This document shows positions 1 to 6,921 of a stretch of 10,572 nucleotides of DNA, piece by piece (the stretch's first letter is position 1; each line of letters opens with the position of its first letter). The position numbers and the translations under genes are program-made. Source of the DNA: JAHFRG01 sp041495205 (GTDB lineage Bacteria > Pseudomonadota > Gammaproteobacteria > Burkholderiales > JAHFRG01); assembly GCA_041495205.1 (NCBI GenBank), contig JBGQCF010000055.1:1-10572 (forward strand). Direction: 5' to 3'. Below the pieces are notes generated by a model that worked only from the letters and a program-made list of their open reading frames with translations, ran no database searches and had not been told where the DNA came from.

Positions 1-99
1 AATGGCGATCACCACTTTCCATTTATTGGCGTTGGCCTTGGCTTCGGCCGCCGCCATGATGCGCTTGGCCATTTCCAGTGTCAGAATATTTTTTTGCAT
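1..99 (-). CDS. GlcG/HbpS-type (DUF336) protein, N-terminal part only
   Basis: Only the first 33 codons are in the window; the rest runs off the left edge. The visible protein begins MQKNILTLEMAKRIMAAAEA and continues with a Lys/Ala/Asn-rich stretch into a hydrophobic strand WKVVIAI. This helix-then-strand opening is typical of the GlcG/HbpS family (also called DUF336), small proteins linked to haem binding or to glycolate and diol utilisation loci. The ATG at 99-97 is preceded by a purine-rich AGAGGGG ribosome-binding site, which supports the start. The gene begins 18 bases after the stop of the carbonic anhydrase-like gene on the same strand, so the two are probably co-transcribed. Family assignment rests on a short N-terminus and no function can be given. 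Confidence 0.7.
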   Translation of the reverse strand, partial: MQKNILTLEMAKRIMAAAEAKANANKWKVVIAI

Positions 100-117
100 T
101 GGTCACCCCTCTGAAAA

Positions 118-645
118 TTAACGCGCTTGCGCCTTGAGTTCCTTTTGAAAGCGCTTGAAGTTTTTCACATAGTCGTCCGCATTCCATCTGATTAACGCTA
201 TTTCATCAGCGGTTACCTGGCGCACAACCTTGCCCGGCGAGCCCATCACCACCGAGCCTTCGGGAATCACCTTGCCCTCGGTAATCAGTGTGTTCGCGCC
301 GATGATGCAGTTTTTGCCTATGACTGCGTGGTTTAGAATGATGCTGTTGATGCCGATAAGACAATTGTCGCCGATAGTGCAGCCGTGCAGCATGACGAGA
401 TGGCCGACCGAGACATTCTTGCCTATGGTGAACTTGACGCCTTTGTCGGTGTGCAGCACTGCTCCGTCCTGCACGTTCGAGTTCTCGCCGATGGTGAGGA
501 TTTCATTGTCGCCGCGCACCACCGCGTTGAACCAGATGCTGGTATTGTTTTCCATGACCACCATGCCGATGACGACGGCGTTGTCAGCGATGAAATGGTG
601 CTCGCCGATGAATTTGACTTTGTGTTCCCCGAGCGAAAAGACCAT
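118..645 (-). CDS. Gamma-class carbonic anhydrase family protein (YrdA/PaaY-like hexapeptide-repeat protein)
   Basis: This 175-residue protein is made almost wholly of left-handed beta-helix hexapeptide repeats (IGENSNVQDGAV, IGKNVSVGHLV, IGDNCLIGINS, IGKNCIIGANT), followed by a C-terminal helix from about 145. Three histidines lie where the gamma carbonic anhydrase family binds its metal: His65 (VLHTD), and His82 and His87 (VGHLVMLHG). The RGD at 44-46 and Gln59 are also family-typical. Such proteins form trimers with the metal between subunits. Length matches the compact bacterial YrdA/PaaY subgroup rather than the longer Cam type. Many members of this subgroup have little demonstrated hydratase activity, so the reaction is inferred from the ligands only. 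The protein is cytoplasmic, with no signal peptide. No clear Shine-Dalgarno sequence precedes the ATG at 645-643. It is first in a probable operon with the GlcG-like gene and has a good -10 element upstream. Confidence 0.9.
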   Translation of the reverse strand: MVFSLGEHKVKFIGEHHFIADNAVVIGMVVMENNTSIWFNAVVRGDNEILTIGENSNVQDGAVLHTDKGVKFTIGKNVSVGHLVMLHGCTIGDNCLIGINSIILNHAVIGKNCIIGANTLITEGKVIPEGSVVMGSPGKVVRQVTADEIALIRWNADDYVKNFKRFQKELKAQAR

Positions 646-686
646 GGTTTATTTGAGTTGGTTAAATGAGCCTTTAAAGCTTCACC

Positions 687-692
687 ATTATA
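687..692 (-). promoter_or_regulatory. Candidate -10 element for the carbonic anhydrase-like operon
   Basis: Read on the minus strand, 692-687 is a perfect TATAAT, about 40 bases before the ATG at 645, in an otherwise GC-rich stretch. No convincing TTGACA-like -35 lies at 15-17 bases; the nearest hexamers are GCCAAT and CCAATT. It lies in the 82-base gap shared with the divergent oxidoreductase gene. For that gene I see only TAGAAT at 716-721, too close to its ATG for a normal leader. Confidence 0.4.
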
Positions 693-727
693 GCGCCGCC
701 GCCCGGCAAATTGGCTAGAATGGCGTC

Positions 728-2104
728 ATGAACTTGCACCGATTGTTAAATCAGCGGGCTCAATCCGGGAAACCGCTGCGCGTGGGATTGATCGGGGCGG
801 GCAAATTCGGCTCGATGTTTCTCGCGCAGGCGCAGCGCATGCCGGGCGTGCATCTCGCGTCAATTGCCGATCTTGCGCCTTCCCACGCTCGGGAAGCATT
901 GCGCCGCTGCGGCTGGCCAGATGAACAGTTTAGTGCCAAAAGTTTTTCCGAAGCATCGAAGCGCGTCACAACTTTTGTAACCGACGACGCGATGGCGCTG
1001 ATTGCCGCAGACTGCTTGGAGATTGTGATTGACGCGACGGGAAGTCCCGCAGCCGGCATACAGCATGTTTTGGAATGCTGCAAGCAGGGCAAGCATGTCA
1101 TCATGGTCAACGTCGAAGCGGATGCGCTGGCGGGGCCGCTGCTTGCGCGCCGCGCCAAAGAAGCCGGGCTTATTTACTCGCTCGCTTACGGCGATCAGCC
1201 GGCGCTAATTTGCGAGCTGGTGGATTGGGCGCGCGCTGCCGGCTTTGAAGTCGTTGCCGCAGGCAAGGGCACCAAGTATTTGCCTGAGTACCACGCTTCA
1301 ACCCCCGATACTGTCTGGGGTCATTACGGTTTTACTGAAGAAATGATGAAAACGGGCGACTTCAATCCGCAAATGTTCAATTCGTTTTTGGACGGCACCA
1401 AATCGGCGATTGAAATGGCGGCGGTGGCGAACGCCACGGGGCTTAACCCGGCGCCGCAAGGCTTGAGTTTTCCGCCATGCGGGGCGGATGAATTGCCGCA
1501 AGTGCTGCGTCCCAAATCGGCAGGCGGAGTGCTTGAACATTCCGGCATGGTGGAAGTCGTTTCCAGCTTGAAACGCGACGGCACGCCGGTGGCGCGCGAT
1601 TTGCGCTGGGGCGTGTATGTGGTTTTCGCCGCGCCGAACGATTATGTGGCGCGCTGCTTCAAGGAATACGGCTTGGTGACTGATGACAGCGGCCGCTACG
1701 CAGCGATGTACAAGCCTTATCACCTGATTGGATTGGAGCTCGGCATCAGCGTGGCTTCAGTGGGCTTGCGCAATGAACCCACCGGCGCGCCCGTGGATTT
1801 TCGTGGCGACGTGGTGGCGGTGGCCAAGCGCGATTTGAAAGTAGGAGAAACTTTGGACGGCGAAGGCGGCTACATGGTGTACGGAAGGCTCATGCCTGCG
1901 CGCGATTCCCTAATGCTGGGCGGCCTGCCCATCGGCCTTGCGCATGGAGTGAAGCTGAAGCAACCAATCACCGCAGGTGCGTTGCTTACCTGGAGCGATG
2001 TGGCAATCAGCGAAGACGGCCTTGCGATTCGTTTCAGGCGGGAGATGGAGATATTGTTCAAAGAGAAATGGCGTTCTGAAACCGCTGCATTGCCAGCGAA
2101 GTGA
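728..2104 (+). CDS. NAD(P)-binding oxidoreductase with C-terminal SAF domain (homoserine dehydrogenase-like)
   Basis: This 458-residue protein starts with a Rossmann fold: beta strand LRVGLIGAGKFG at about 17-28 with the dinucleotide-binding GxGxxG (Gly23, Gly25, Gly28). An acidic Asp48 follows the second strand, and a further nucleotide-domain strand is IVIDATGSP at 99-107. The middle (about 155-350) resembles the dimerisation/substrate region of homoserine dehydrogenase-like and Gfo/Idh/MocA-like enzymes, with YGDQPAL at 154-160 and AAGKGTKYLP at 177-186. The C-terminus from about 360 (VVAVAKRDLKVGETLDGEGG) reads as a SAF domain, the small fold also found in FlgA and sialic acid synthases. 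The substrate is unknown; family members are often annotated only as oxidoreductases or, misleadingly, as FlgA. No signal peptide is seen, so it is cytoplasmic. It stands alone on the plus strand and converges on the topoisomerase gene 19 bases downstream. The ribosome-binding site is weak. Confidence 0.8.
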   Translation: MNLHRLLNQRAQSGKPLRVGLIGAGKFGSMFLAQAQRMPGVHLASIADLAPSHAREALRRCGWPDEQFSAKSFSEASKRVTTFVTDDAMALIAADCLEIVIDATGSPAAGIQHVLECCKQGKHVIMVNVEADALAGPLLARRAKEAGLIYSLAYGDQPALICELVDWARAAGFEVVAAGKGTKYLPEYHASTPDTVWGHYGFTEEMMKTGDFNPQMFNSFLDGTKSAIEMAAVANATGLNPAPQGLSFPPCGADELPQVLRPKSAGGVLEHSGMVEVVSSLKRDGTPVARDLRWGVYVVFAAPNDYVARCFKEYGLVTDDSGRYAAMYKPYHLIGLELGISVASVGLRNEPTGAPVDFRGDVVAVAKRDLKVGETLDGEGGYMVYGRLMPARDSLMLGGLPIGLAHGVKLKQPITAGALLTWSDVAISEDGLAIRFRREMEILFKEKWRSETAALPAK

Positions 2105-2110
2105 TTGGCG

Positions 2111-2129
2111 TCCTGGGACCGTATCAGGA
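2111..2129. terminator. Weak hairpin between convergent genes
   Basis: TCCTG at 2111-2115 pairs with CAGGA at 2125-2129 across a 9-base loop, followed on the plus strand by TTTGTCTTT. It lies at the junction of the convergent oxidoreductase and topoisomerase genes, where a terminator would be expected. The stem has only five pairs and overlaps the end of the topoisomerase gene, so this is a suggestion. Confidence 0.2.
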
Positions 2130-3239
2130 TTTGTCTTTGGCTCGTTGTGACCTTTGGAGAAATTGCAGCACCACGACCTCGTCGCGCCGCAGTGCGGCAG
2201 TGGGCCGCTCGCGGCGATTGCGGAGCGCCAGCGGAGTGGAAGAGAGCGGGGCGGTAAGCCCCTGGAGATAGGCCAGCACCAGCACCGGATGAACATAGTA
2301 TTTCCGGCACACGGCACGCGTGTTGCCCAGGCGCTTCGCCACCGCGTCGATTGCCCGGACCATGTTTCTTTCCGCTTCGCGGCGGCTCTTGGCAGGCCCC
2401 ATCGCGCACAGCTCCCGGGCGGCCAGCATTGTGCCCGCCCAGGTGCGGAAGTCCTTGGCCGTGATATCGTGGCCGGTGATTTCGCGCAGATAGGCGTTCA
2501 CGTCGTCCGAAGAAATGGTCTGGCGCTTGCCGGATGCGTCGAGGTATTTGAACAGTTCCTGCCCCGGCAGATCCTGACACTGCTGGATGATGCGCGCGAG
2601 GCGGCGGTCGGTGATATCCACCGTGTGGTTGACTCCGCTCTTACCGCGGAAGCTGAAGCGCAGATTTGCCCCTTTGACTTCGACATGCCGGTCGCGCAGC
2701 GTAGTGAGCCCGAAGGAGCGATTGTCGCGCGCGTACGCGTCGTTGCCGACGCGGATCAGCGTCTTGTCCAGCAAGCGCACGACGGTGGCGAGGATCTGGC
2801 GGCGCGTCAGGTCGCGGGCGCGACGGAGGTCGTTCTCCACACGCTCCCGGATTTCCGGAAGGGTCTCGCTGAACTCCAGCATGCGGCGGAACTTGGACCG
2901 GTCGCGCGCTTCGCGATACAACGGATGGTAGCGGTATTGCTTACGCCCGCGGTCGTCGCGTGCGGTCACCTGGATGTGGCCTTTGGGATCCGGACAAATC
3001 CAGACATCGCTCCAGGCCGGGGGAATCACCAGCGCGTTGATGCGTTTTCTCTGGGCCGGGCTGCTAATGCGCGCGCCGTGCGGTGCGTAGAAAACCCAAC
3101 CCGTCCCGGCGCGCTGCCGTCGGATTCCGGCGACGCCGTCCGTGACGTAGTTAAGCCCGGCGCGGGTAGCCGCCCGGCGATGCTCGTCTGTCAGCCGCGA
3201 GGTCAGCGGATGCTCCCTTCTTTCGAGCGGTTTGCGCAA
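2124..3239 (-). CDS. DNA topoisomerase IB (eukaryote/poxvirus type)
   Basis: This 371-residue enzyme would relax supercoiled DNA through a 3'-phosphotyrosyl intermediate without ATP. The N-terminal domain (about 25-110) carries family landmarks GLNYVTDGVAGIRR, INALVIPPAW, WICPDPKGHIQVTARD and RGRKQYRYHP. The catalytic domain holds the expected active-site set: Arg163 (LIRVGND), Lys200 (FRGKSG), Arg265 (KDFRTW), Asn306 (LGNTR, where the vaccinia enzyme has His265) and nucleophile Tyr315 (CRKYYVHP). Asn at that position is, as I recall, also found in bacterial relatives such as the Deinococcus enzyme. The C-terminal 40 residues are basic and probably disordered. The longest frame begins with TTG at 3239-3237, preceded by no ribosome-binding site. 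Inside the gene GAAGGGAG (3220-3213) lies six bases before a CTG at 3206-3204, giving 360 residues. No in-frame ATG or GTG lies near, so the start is unsettled. Confidence 0.93.
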   Translation of the reverse strand: MRKPLERREHPLTSRLTDEHRRAATRAGLNYVTDGVAGIRRQRAGTGWVFYAPHGARISSPAQRKRINALVIPPAWSDVWICPDPKGHIQVTARDDRGRKQYRYHPLYREARDRSKFRRMLEFSETLPEIRERVENDLRRARDLTRRQILATVVRLLDKTLIRVGNDAYARDNRSFGLTTLRDRHVEVKGANLRFSFRGKSGVNHTVDITDRRLARIIQQCQDLPGQELFKYLDASGKRQTISSDDVNAYLREITGHDITAKDFRTWAGTMLAARELCAMGPAKSRREAERNMVRAIDAVAKRLGNTRAVCRKYYVHPVLVLAYLQGLTAPLSSTPLALRNRRERPTAALRRDEVVVLQFLQRSQRAKDKS

Positions 3240-3287
3240 TGATGCACGGGTCTGCTAGATAGTGGCAAGCGCCTGCGGGATTGTGCC

Positions 3288-3300
3288 GCCTAACGTTGAA
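3288..3300 (+). repeat. GCCTAACGTTGAA motif, copy 1 of 2 flanking the patatin gene
   Basis: This 13-base motif recurs as GCCTAACGTGAA (one base missing) at 6199-6210 in the same orientation, on the other side of the patatin-like gene. On the minus strand it reads TTCAACGTTAGGC, whose last seven bases fit the integron core consensus GTTRRRY. I see no paired RYYYAAC element and no complementary arm, so a complete attC site is not supported. Confidence 0.4.
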
Positions 3301-3328
3301 GGTGAGGGACGCCAGTGAGCGAGCGAAG

Positions 3329-3350
3329 TAATTAGCTTCTTAGCTAATTA
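3329..3350. repeat. AT-rich perfect inverted repeat (hairpin)
   Basis: TAATTAGCT at 3329-3337 pairs with AGCTAATTA at 3342-3350 across a TCTT loop: nine perfect pairs in an AT-rich island 29 bases beyond the stop of the patatin-like gene. It could protect or end that gene's message. No U-run follows on the minus strand (CTTCGC comes next), so it is not a standard intrinsic terminator. The same 139-base gap must hold any separate promoter for the topoisomerase gene, but I see no convincing one. Confidence 0.6.
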
Positions 3351-3378
3351 TTAAAATTCTTCTCTGACGCCTTTTGTC

Positions 3379-6147
3379 CTAGCGCGCCTCGACGGGCCGC
3401 AGGTTGGGTGTCATGTCGATATCGGAAATCTCAATTGCCACGTGGTAGCCGAGTTTGCGGTAGCTCTCAAACTGGCCTTCATCGAACCACTGGTCGGCCG
3501 TTGTCTGCTGCGGGAATTCGTCGTGGCCATCTGCGTAGCTTAATACGTCGCTCGGCTCGTTTCCGCTCAAGGTCGGTTTGAGCAGTAGCAGCGTGCCGGG
3601 CTGCCCGTTGTTATCCACGTTCTCGTAGTGGATCGTGCCCACCGCGAAATGTGGCGTGTCTTCGCCCTTCCCCCGGTCGGCGCGCAGCTTGTCCACCTTG
3701 ATCTCGATCTCGATGCCGAAGTCCGTGTAGCACTTGCGGATCGCGTTTGCGAGATCATCAAAGGTGTACTTGGGATCGGCGCCGCAGTCGCAGGCGATGA
3801 TCAGTCGACAACGGCGGCGCACCAGCTCGTAAAGACCCATGTTTTCGAAGTGACCACCGTCGCTCAGGTACACGAAGGGGGAGCGCTCGTCGGTCATACC
3901 GAACAACTCCGTGAACAGGTAACGCCCGCCCCAGACGGGCCCTTTCCTGCGCCAAGCTGTCTCGCGCGAAGTATTTCCGCACCATTTCCCGAGCCGGACG
4001 TTGAACACAGTGAGGAGAAATGCCAGCGGCGGCGAGCTGTGATAGCCCATGTTCGGGCTGGCGGCCGCTCCGGAAATGGCGAAGGCGGAGCCGAGCTTCA
4101 TTCCGCCGCCGCCACTTGCGAAGTCGAACGTCGGCCGGTACACACCGGCGCGAAGCGCGTCGAGGACCTCCGGCGGATTCGGCTTGGGCGGATCGGTGAG
4201 CAGGTAGCCGCAGTACTTCGGGGTAAAGACGAACGAGGCCGCCTTGCGCTGCTGCCAGGCGAGCTGACGCCCGCGCACCAGGTTGAGCGCAGCGTTGACG
4301 ATGTGATAAGGCCGCTGGATCGTCGAGCTCCCCAACCGCGGTTGCGCCAGCGCGCTGAGCGGCAGATCGTCATCATCGTCGAAACCGGTAAACGGTTCGG
4401 GCTGCCGGTCCGGGTTGGACGCCCCGAGGTAGCAGCGCGTGAGCCGGTTACGGTACATCATGTGCATGGAGAACAGGTTGATGTCCACGCGCCAGGAGAG
4501 CAGCAGGCCGACCGCGAAGAGAAACAGAAATGCCGCGCAGAGAGGCGCCTGATCGATCCCCAGCTGCAACACGCATATAGACTGATCCACCGGGTCTTTG
4601 CCTGGGAACAGTTGCTCGCAGAGAGCCATCGTTCCCCCTTGCTCAAAGCGCCAATGATCCAAGTATTGGAGGATCGCGAAATGAAGGCCGGCTGCAAGCA
4701 GGATGAGGAGCCCGATGACGAACACATAAGGCGTGACCTTGGCGATGATTTCTGCCCGGGGGTTCGCTCCCTTTCCCCCGGTTGATGCGCTGCGCCCGGC
4801 AAGTACGCCGGCAACGGTGGAAACGAGCCATCCCGAAGCCAGCGCCTTGGGCAGCCAATCACCGACCCACTGCTGCGCCAGGACCAGCACCGCCTCGCCG
4901 TATACTGAGATCGCGAACAACGCGCTCCAGCACGTGACGACGATGATCAGCCAGGCGCCGAGCCGGCTCCACCATTCGCGCCCGCCCTCGTAGAAGCTCG
5001 CTCCCATCAGCCCGATCTGGAGCACTACGGCGAAGCTGAAGATCAGCAGCACCAGTGGCGGTCCCCAGGTCGCCAGATGCCAATGGGATAGCAACTCGCC
5101 GCCTGGAAACTCGAACAGCGTGGAAGCAAGCCGCAGCAACCCGGTGCCCACAGCAAACGCAACCAGCGCCGACAGTACGATCGTCAACCAGCGTTGGCTG
5201 GTTTCTCGATCCGCGGCTGGCCTCGGCGCGGCCTGCTCAGGGGATCCGTATTGTTTTGTCGTGTCGGCAGGGCGCGCGGCCAACGCGCGCCCGATGGCGT
5301 GCGCGATCAGCCACGCCATCGGATACAAAGCAGCGAAGAGCATGCTCCACGCGGAGATGATTGCTTCGTTGTTCCACATGAAGCGGCTGAAGAGCACTGC
5401 GGAGGCCAGCAATGGCAGCGCCACTAGGAGCACCACGTAAACCTGTCGCGTGTACCAGGGGAATTGGCGCCCATCGTCATGATGCAGGTGAGAAAGGTTC
5501 AAGCTGATGAAAAATACCGAGACCAGCGCAAGGCCAAGCGCCACCAAGCCTGCCCATTTGAGCCTGAACTCGAAATCGGCCGCCACGCTTAGCCCCAGGA
5601 ACAGGTGAGCCAGAAGCAGGGGGACCAGCAACGCGGCGCCCAGGAAGCAGAGCAGGACGAGCAGGTTGAGCGTCAGGTTGCGGATATAAGTCGTGCCGAA
5701 GGCGAGCGTGTCGGCGCTGAACAGGCCAACCTTCGGGGTGAGGTAGTTGCTGTAGGCGCGCAGGAAGCGGATCGCCGGGTGCTCGATCCGTGAGTCCGGT
5801 GCGCTGGTGCCATTGCTCTCCGGCGAAATCGCCGCCTCGACGCGTGTCACGTCGCCCTTGCCTTCGCGCTGAATGAGCGCCGAGAGCCAGCTCCCGATGT
5901 AGCCACCGCCCGAGACCGTGGACAGGTAGTCGAAGCGGCGCAGCAGTTTGCGCTCGCCAAGCGCCTGGATAACACCGAGGTTGAAGGTCGCGCTGCGAAT
6001 TCCGCCGCCCGACAGCGCCAAGCCGATCAGTCCGTCCTTTTCCTTGTGGGCGGCCTGGATCGGGTCTTCCCCGGGTCCGAGGTCGCGCCCCCGGATTGCC
6101 TTGAGCTCGGCGCGGAACACATCTTGGAAAGATATCGGATTACTCAT
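3379..6147 (-). CDS. Large patatin-like phospholipase with multi-pass membrane insertion
   Basis: This is a 922-residue protein from the ATG at 6147-6145; a TTG at 6165-6163 would add six residues (MAKVAK) and is less likely. Residue numbers here use that longer form. The patatin core is split. The N-terminal part has the oxyanion loop LSGGGIRSATFNLGV (51-65) and the nucleophile elbow STVSGGG with Ser85. The Asp of the Ser-Asp dyad is in SDGGHFENMGLYEL (Asp769). Between them, about 165-560 carries roughly nine or ten hydrophobic membrane segments, for example 165-190, 204-223, 241-262, 268-290, 366-388, 404-424, 478-500 and 541-558. A polar region with a run of five Asp (596-600) follows. The catalytic halves probably face the cytoplasm and hydrolyse acyl esters of membrane lipids. 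No type VI or toxin neighbours are seen. The flanking GTTAGGC-like repeats are discussed separately. Confidence 0.9.
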   Translation of the reverse strand: MSNPISFQDVFRAELKAIRGRDLGPGEDPIQAAHKEKDGLIGLALSGGGIRSATFNLGVIQALGERKLLRRFDYLSTVSGGGYIGSWLSALIQREGKGDVTRVEAAISPESNGTSAPDSRIEHPAIRFLRAYSNYLTPKVGLFSADTLAFGTTYIRNLTLNLLVLLCFLGAALLVPLLLAHLFLGLSVAADFEFRLKWAGLVALGLALVSVFFISLNLSHLHHDDGRQFPWYTRQVYVVLLVALPLLASAVLFSRFMWNNEAIISAWSMLFAALYPMAWLIAHAIGRALAARPADTTKQYGSPEQAAPRPAADRETSQRWLTIVLSALVAFAVGTGLLRLASTLFEFPGGELLSHWHLATWGPPLVLLIFSFAVVLQIGLMGASFYEGGREWWSRLGAWLIIVVTCWSALFAISVYGEAVLVLAQQWVGDWLPKALASGWLVSTVAGVLAGRSASTGGKGANPRAEIIAKVTPYVFVIGLLILLAAGLHFAILQYLDHWRFEQGGTMALCEQLFPGKDPVDQSICVLQLGIDQAPLCAAFLFLFAVGLLLSWRVDINLFSMHMMYRNRLTRCYLGASNPDRQPEPFTGFDDDDDLPLSALAQPRLGSSTIQRPYHIVNAALNLVRGRQLAWQQRKAASFVFTPKYCGYLLTDPPKPNPPEVLDALRAGVYRPTFDFASGGGGMKLGSAFAISGAAASPNMGYHSSPPLAFLLTVFNVRLGKWCGNTSRETAWRRKGPVWGGRYLFTELFGMTDERSPFVYLSDGGHFENMGLYELVRRRCRLIIACDCGADPKYTFDDLANAIRKCYTDFGIEIEIKVDKLRADRGKGEDTPHFAVGTIHYENVDNNGQPGTLLLLKPTLSGNEPSDVLSYADGHDEFPQQTTADQWFDEGQFESYRKLGYHVAIEISDIDMTPNLRPVEAR

Positions 6148-6362
6148 CTTCGCCACTTTAGCCAATCTTTGCGGACCAGATCAAAACCAGGGCTGATTGC
6201 CTAACGTGAAATAGACCGCCGAATAGCGGCTTTATATTGCAGCATTTTGCGCTCGCTTTTGTTGTCCCGCAACGAGATTAATGCGCGCAAGCTAACCACG
6301 ATTACTTCAGAAACAATGTGATTACCTTCTCATTCAGCCATCGGCTCAGGCCGGCAGGAATG
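6148..6362. other. Intergenic region upstream of the patatin-like gene
   Basis: This 215-base gap must hold the leader of the patatin-like gene and the end of the five-gene redox operon. It contains the second GCCTAACGTGAA motif (6199-6210) and a small hairpin (GCCG 6218-6221 with CGGC 6227-6230). A TATAAA on the minus strand at 6236-6231 has no recognisable -35 partner. I see no clear intrinsic terminator after the flavin-reductase gene and no coding potential. Confidence 0.5.
6199..6210 (+). repeat. GCCTAACGTGAA motif, copy 2 of 2 flanking the patatin gene
   Basis: This is the partner of the motif at 3288-3300: same strand, identical for nine bases, then one base shorter. Together the two bracket about 2.9 kb holding only the patatin-like gene. 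On the minus strand it reads TTCACGTTAGGC, placing a GTTAGGC core about 60 bases before the gene's ATG. Confidence 0.4.
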
Positions 6363-6896
6363 CTACTTCATCCTGGAAGGCAGCTTGATCGTTCGGCCCG
6401 CCACCATGAAGTTGCCTCCCCCGCGATGATGAATTGTCCGCGGGTCTTTCCTTGAGGGGTCGATCCATGCTTTGAGCACCTCGAGGATGAAGAAGTTGTA
6501 TTGGGTGGCCAACCGCGCATCGACGACCTTGCATTCGAGATTGGCGTAACACTCGGCGATTATCGGTGCTTTGACGCGCGATGCCGGCATCGGCGTGAGG
6601 CGAAATTTTTTGAACTTGTCCAAGGTTCGCCCGGAAGTGTTTCCGCAGCTTACCGCTTTCGCCGCGAGCTCCACTGTCGGGATATTGATCACGCATTCCT
6701 TCGTCGCCTTCAATATGCCGAAGGTGAAGTTCTGGTCGCTGATCACGCAGCCCACGATCGGCGGCTCAAAATCCATCATCGTGTGCCAGGACATAGTCAT
6801 GATGTTGGCTCGTCCCTTTTGGGCGGTCGTGACCATCACAACCGGCCCGGGCTCGAGGAGGCGGTAGACCCGGGACAAAGGCAAGGTTCGTTTCAC
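6363..6896 (-). CDS. Flavin reductase-like (FMN-binding split-barrel) family protein
   Basis: This is a 177-residue protein of the flavin reductase-like/DIM6-NTAB group. Landmarks are PGPVVMVTTAQKGRANIMTMSWHT (16-39), the FMN-binding strand region that follows (PPIVGCVIS, 45-53), CVINIPTVELA (68-78), GNTSGRTLDKF (85-95) and a C-terminal GGGNFMVAGR (159-168). Members bind FMN or FAD and either reduce free flavin or transfer electrons to a partner; which applies cannot be read here. The start chosen is GTG at 6896-6894, because AAGGAG at 6910-6905 lies eight bases upstream. A longer reading from TTG at 6935 would overlap the preceding gene and lacks a ribosome-binding site. It is the last gene of the operon, 25 bases after the YidH-like gene. 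Cytoplasmic, with no signal peptide. It may pass electrons to or from the redox module encoded first in the operon, which is inference. Confidence 0.88.
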   Translation of the reverse strand: MKRTLPLSRVYRLLEPGPVVMVTTAQKGRANIMTMSWHTMMDFEPPIVGCVISDQNFTFGILKATKECVINIPTVELAAKAVSCGNTSGRTLDKFKKFRLTPMPASRVKAPIIAECYANLECKVVDARLATQYNFFILEVLKAWIDPSRKDPRTIHHRGGGNFMVAGRTIKLPSRMK

Positions 6897-6904
6897 GATT
6901 TCAA

Positions 6905-6910
6905 CTCCTT
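6905..6910 (-). promoter_or_regulatory. Ribosome-binding site AAGGAG fixing a GTG start
   Basis: AAGGAG on the minus strand lies eight bases before the GTG at 6896. It decides against the upstream TTG at 6935 as start of the flavin-reductase gene. Confidence 0.8.
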
Positions 6911-6921
6911 GATCTGGTCCA

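Noticed and set aside
2154..3242. Long plus-strand open frame (362 codons) opposite the topoisomerase gene
   Set aside because: It mirrors the GC-rich topoisomerase IB coding sequence, encodes no recognisable fold, and the minus-strand frame has a full active-site set.
3329..3350. AT-rich hairpin as an intrinsic terminator
   Set aside because: The stem is AT-rich and no U-run follows on the minus strand, so it is listed only as an inverted repeat.
3308..3371. GACGCC direct repeat (3308-3313 and 3366-3371) around the AT-rich hairpin, as a possible target duplication of a small inserted element
   Set aside because: A six-base repeat in about 60 bases is expected by chance fairly often, and there are no terminal inverted repeats at its edges.
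3288..3409. Complete plus-strand attC site from GCCTAAC at 3288 to GTTGGGT at 3403-3409
   Set aside because: Both ends fit the core consensus, but the arms are not complementary and the right end lies inside the patatin coding sequence.
3628..4785. Long plus-strand open frame (385 codons) opposite the patatin-like gene
   Set aside because: Its composition is Arg/Glu/Val-rich low-information sequence typical of antisense frames, and the opposite strand is clearly coding.
6216..6236. Hairpin followed by TTTATATT on the plus strand as a terminator
   Set aside because: The stem is only four pairs and no plus-strand gene precedes it.
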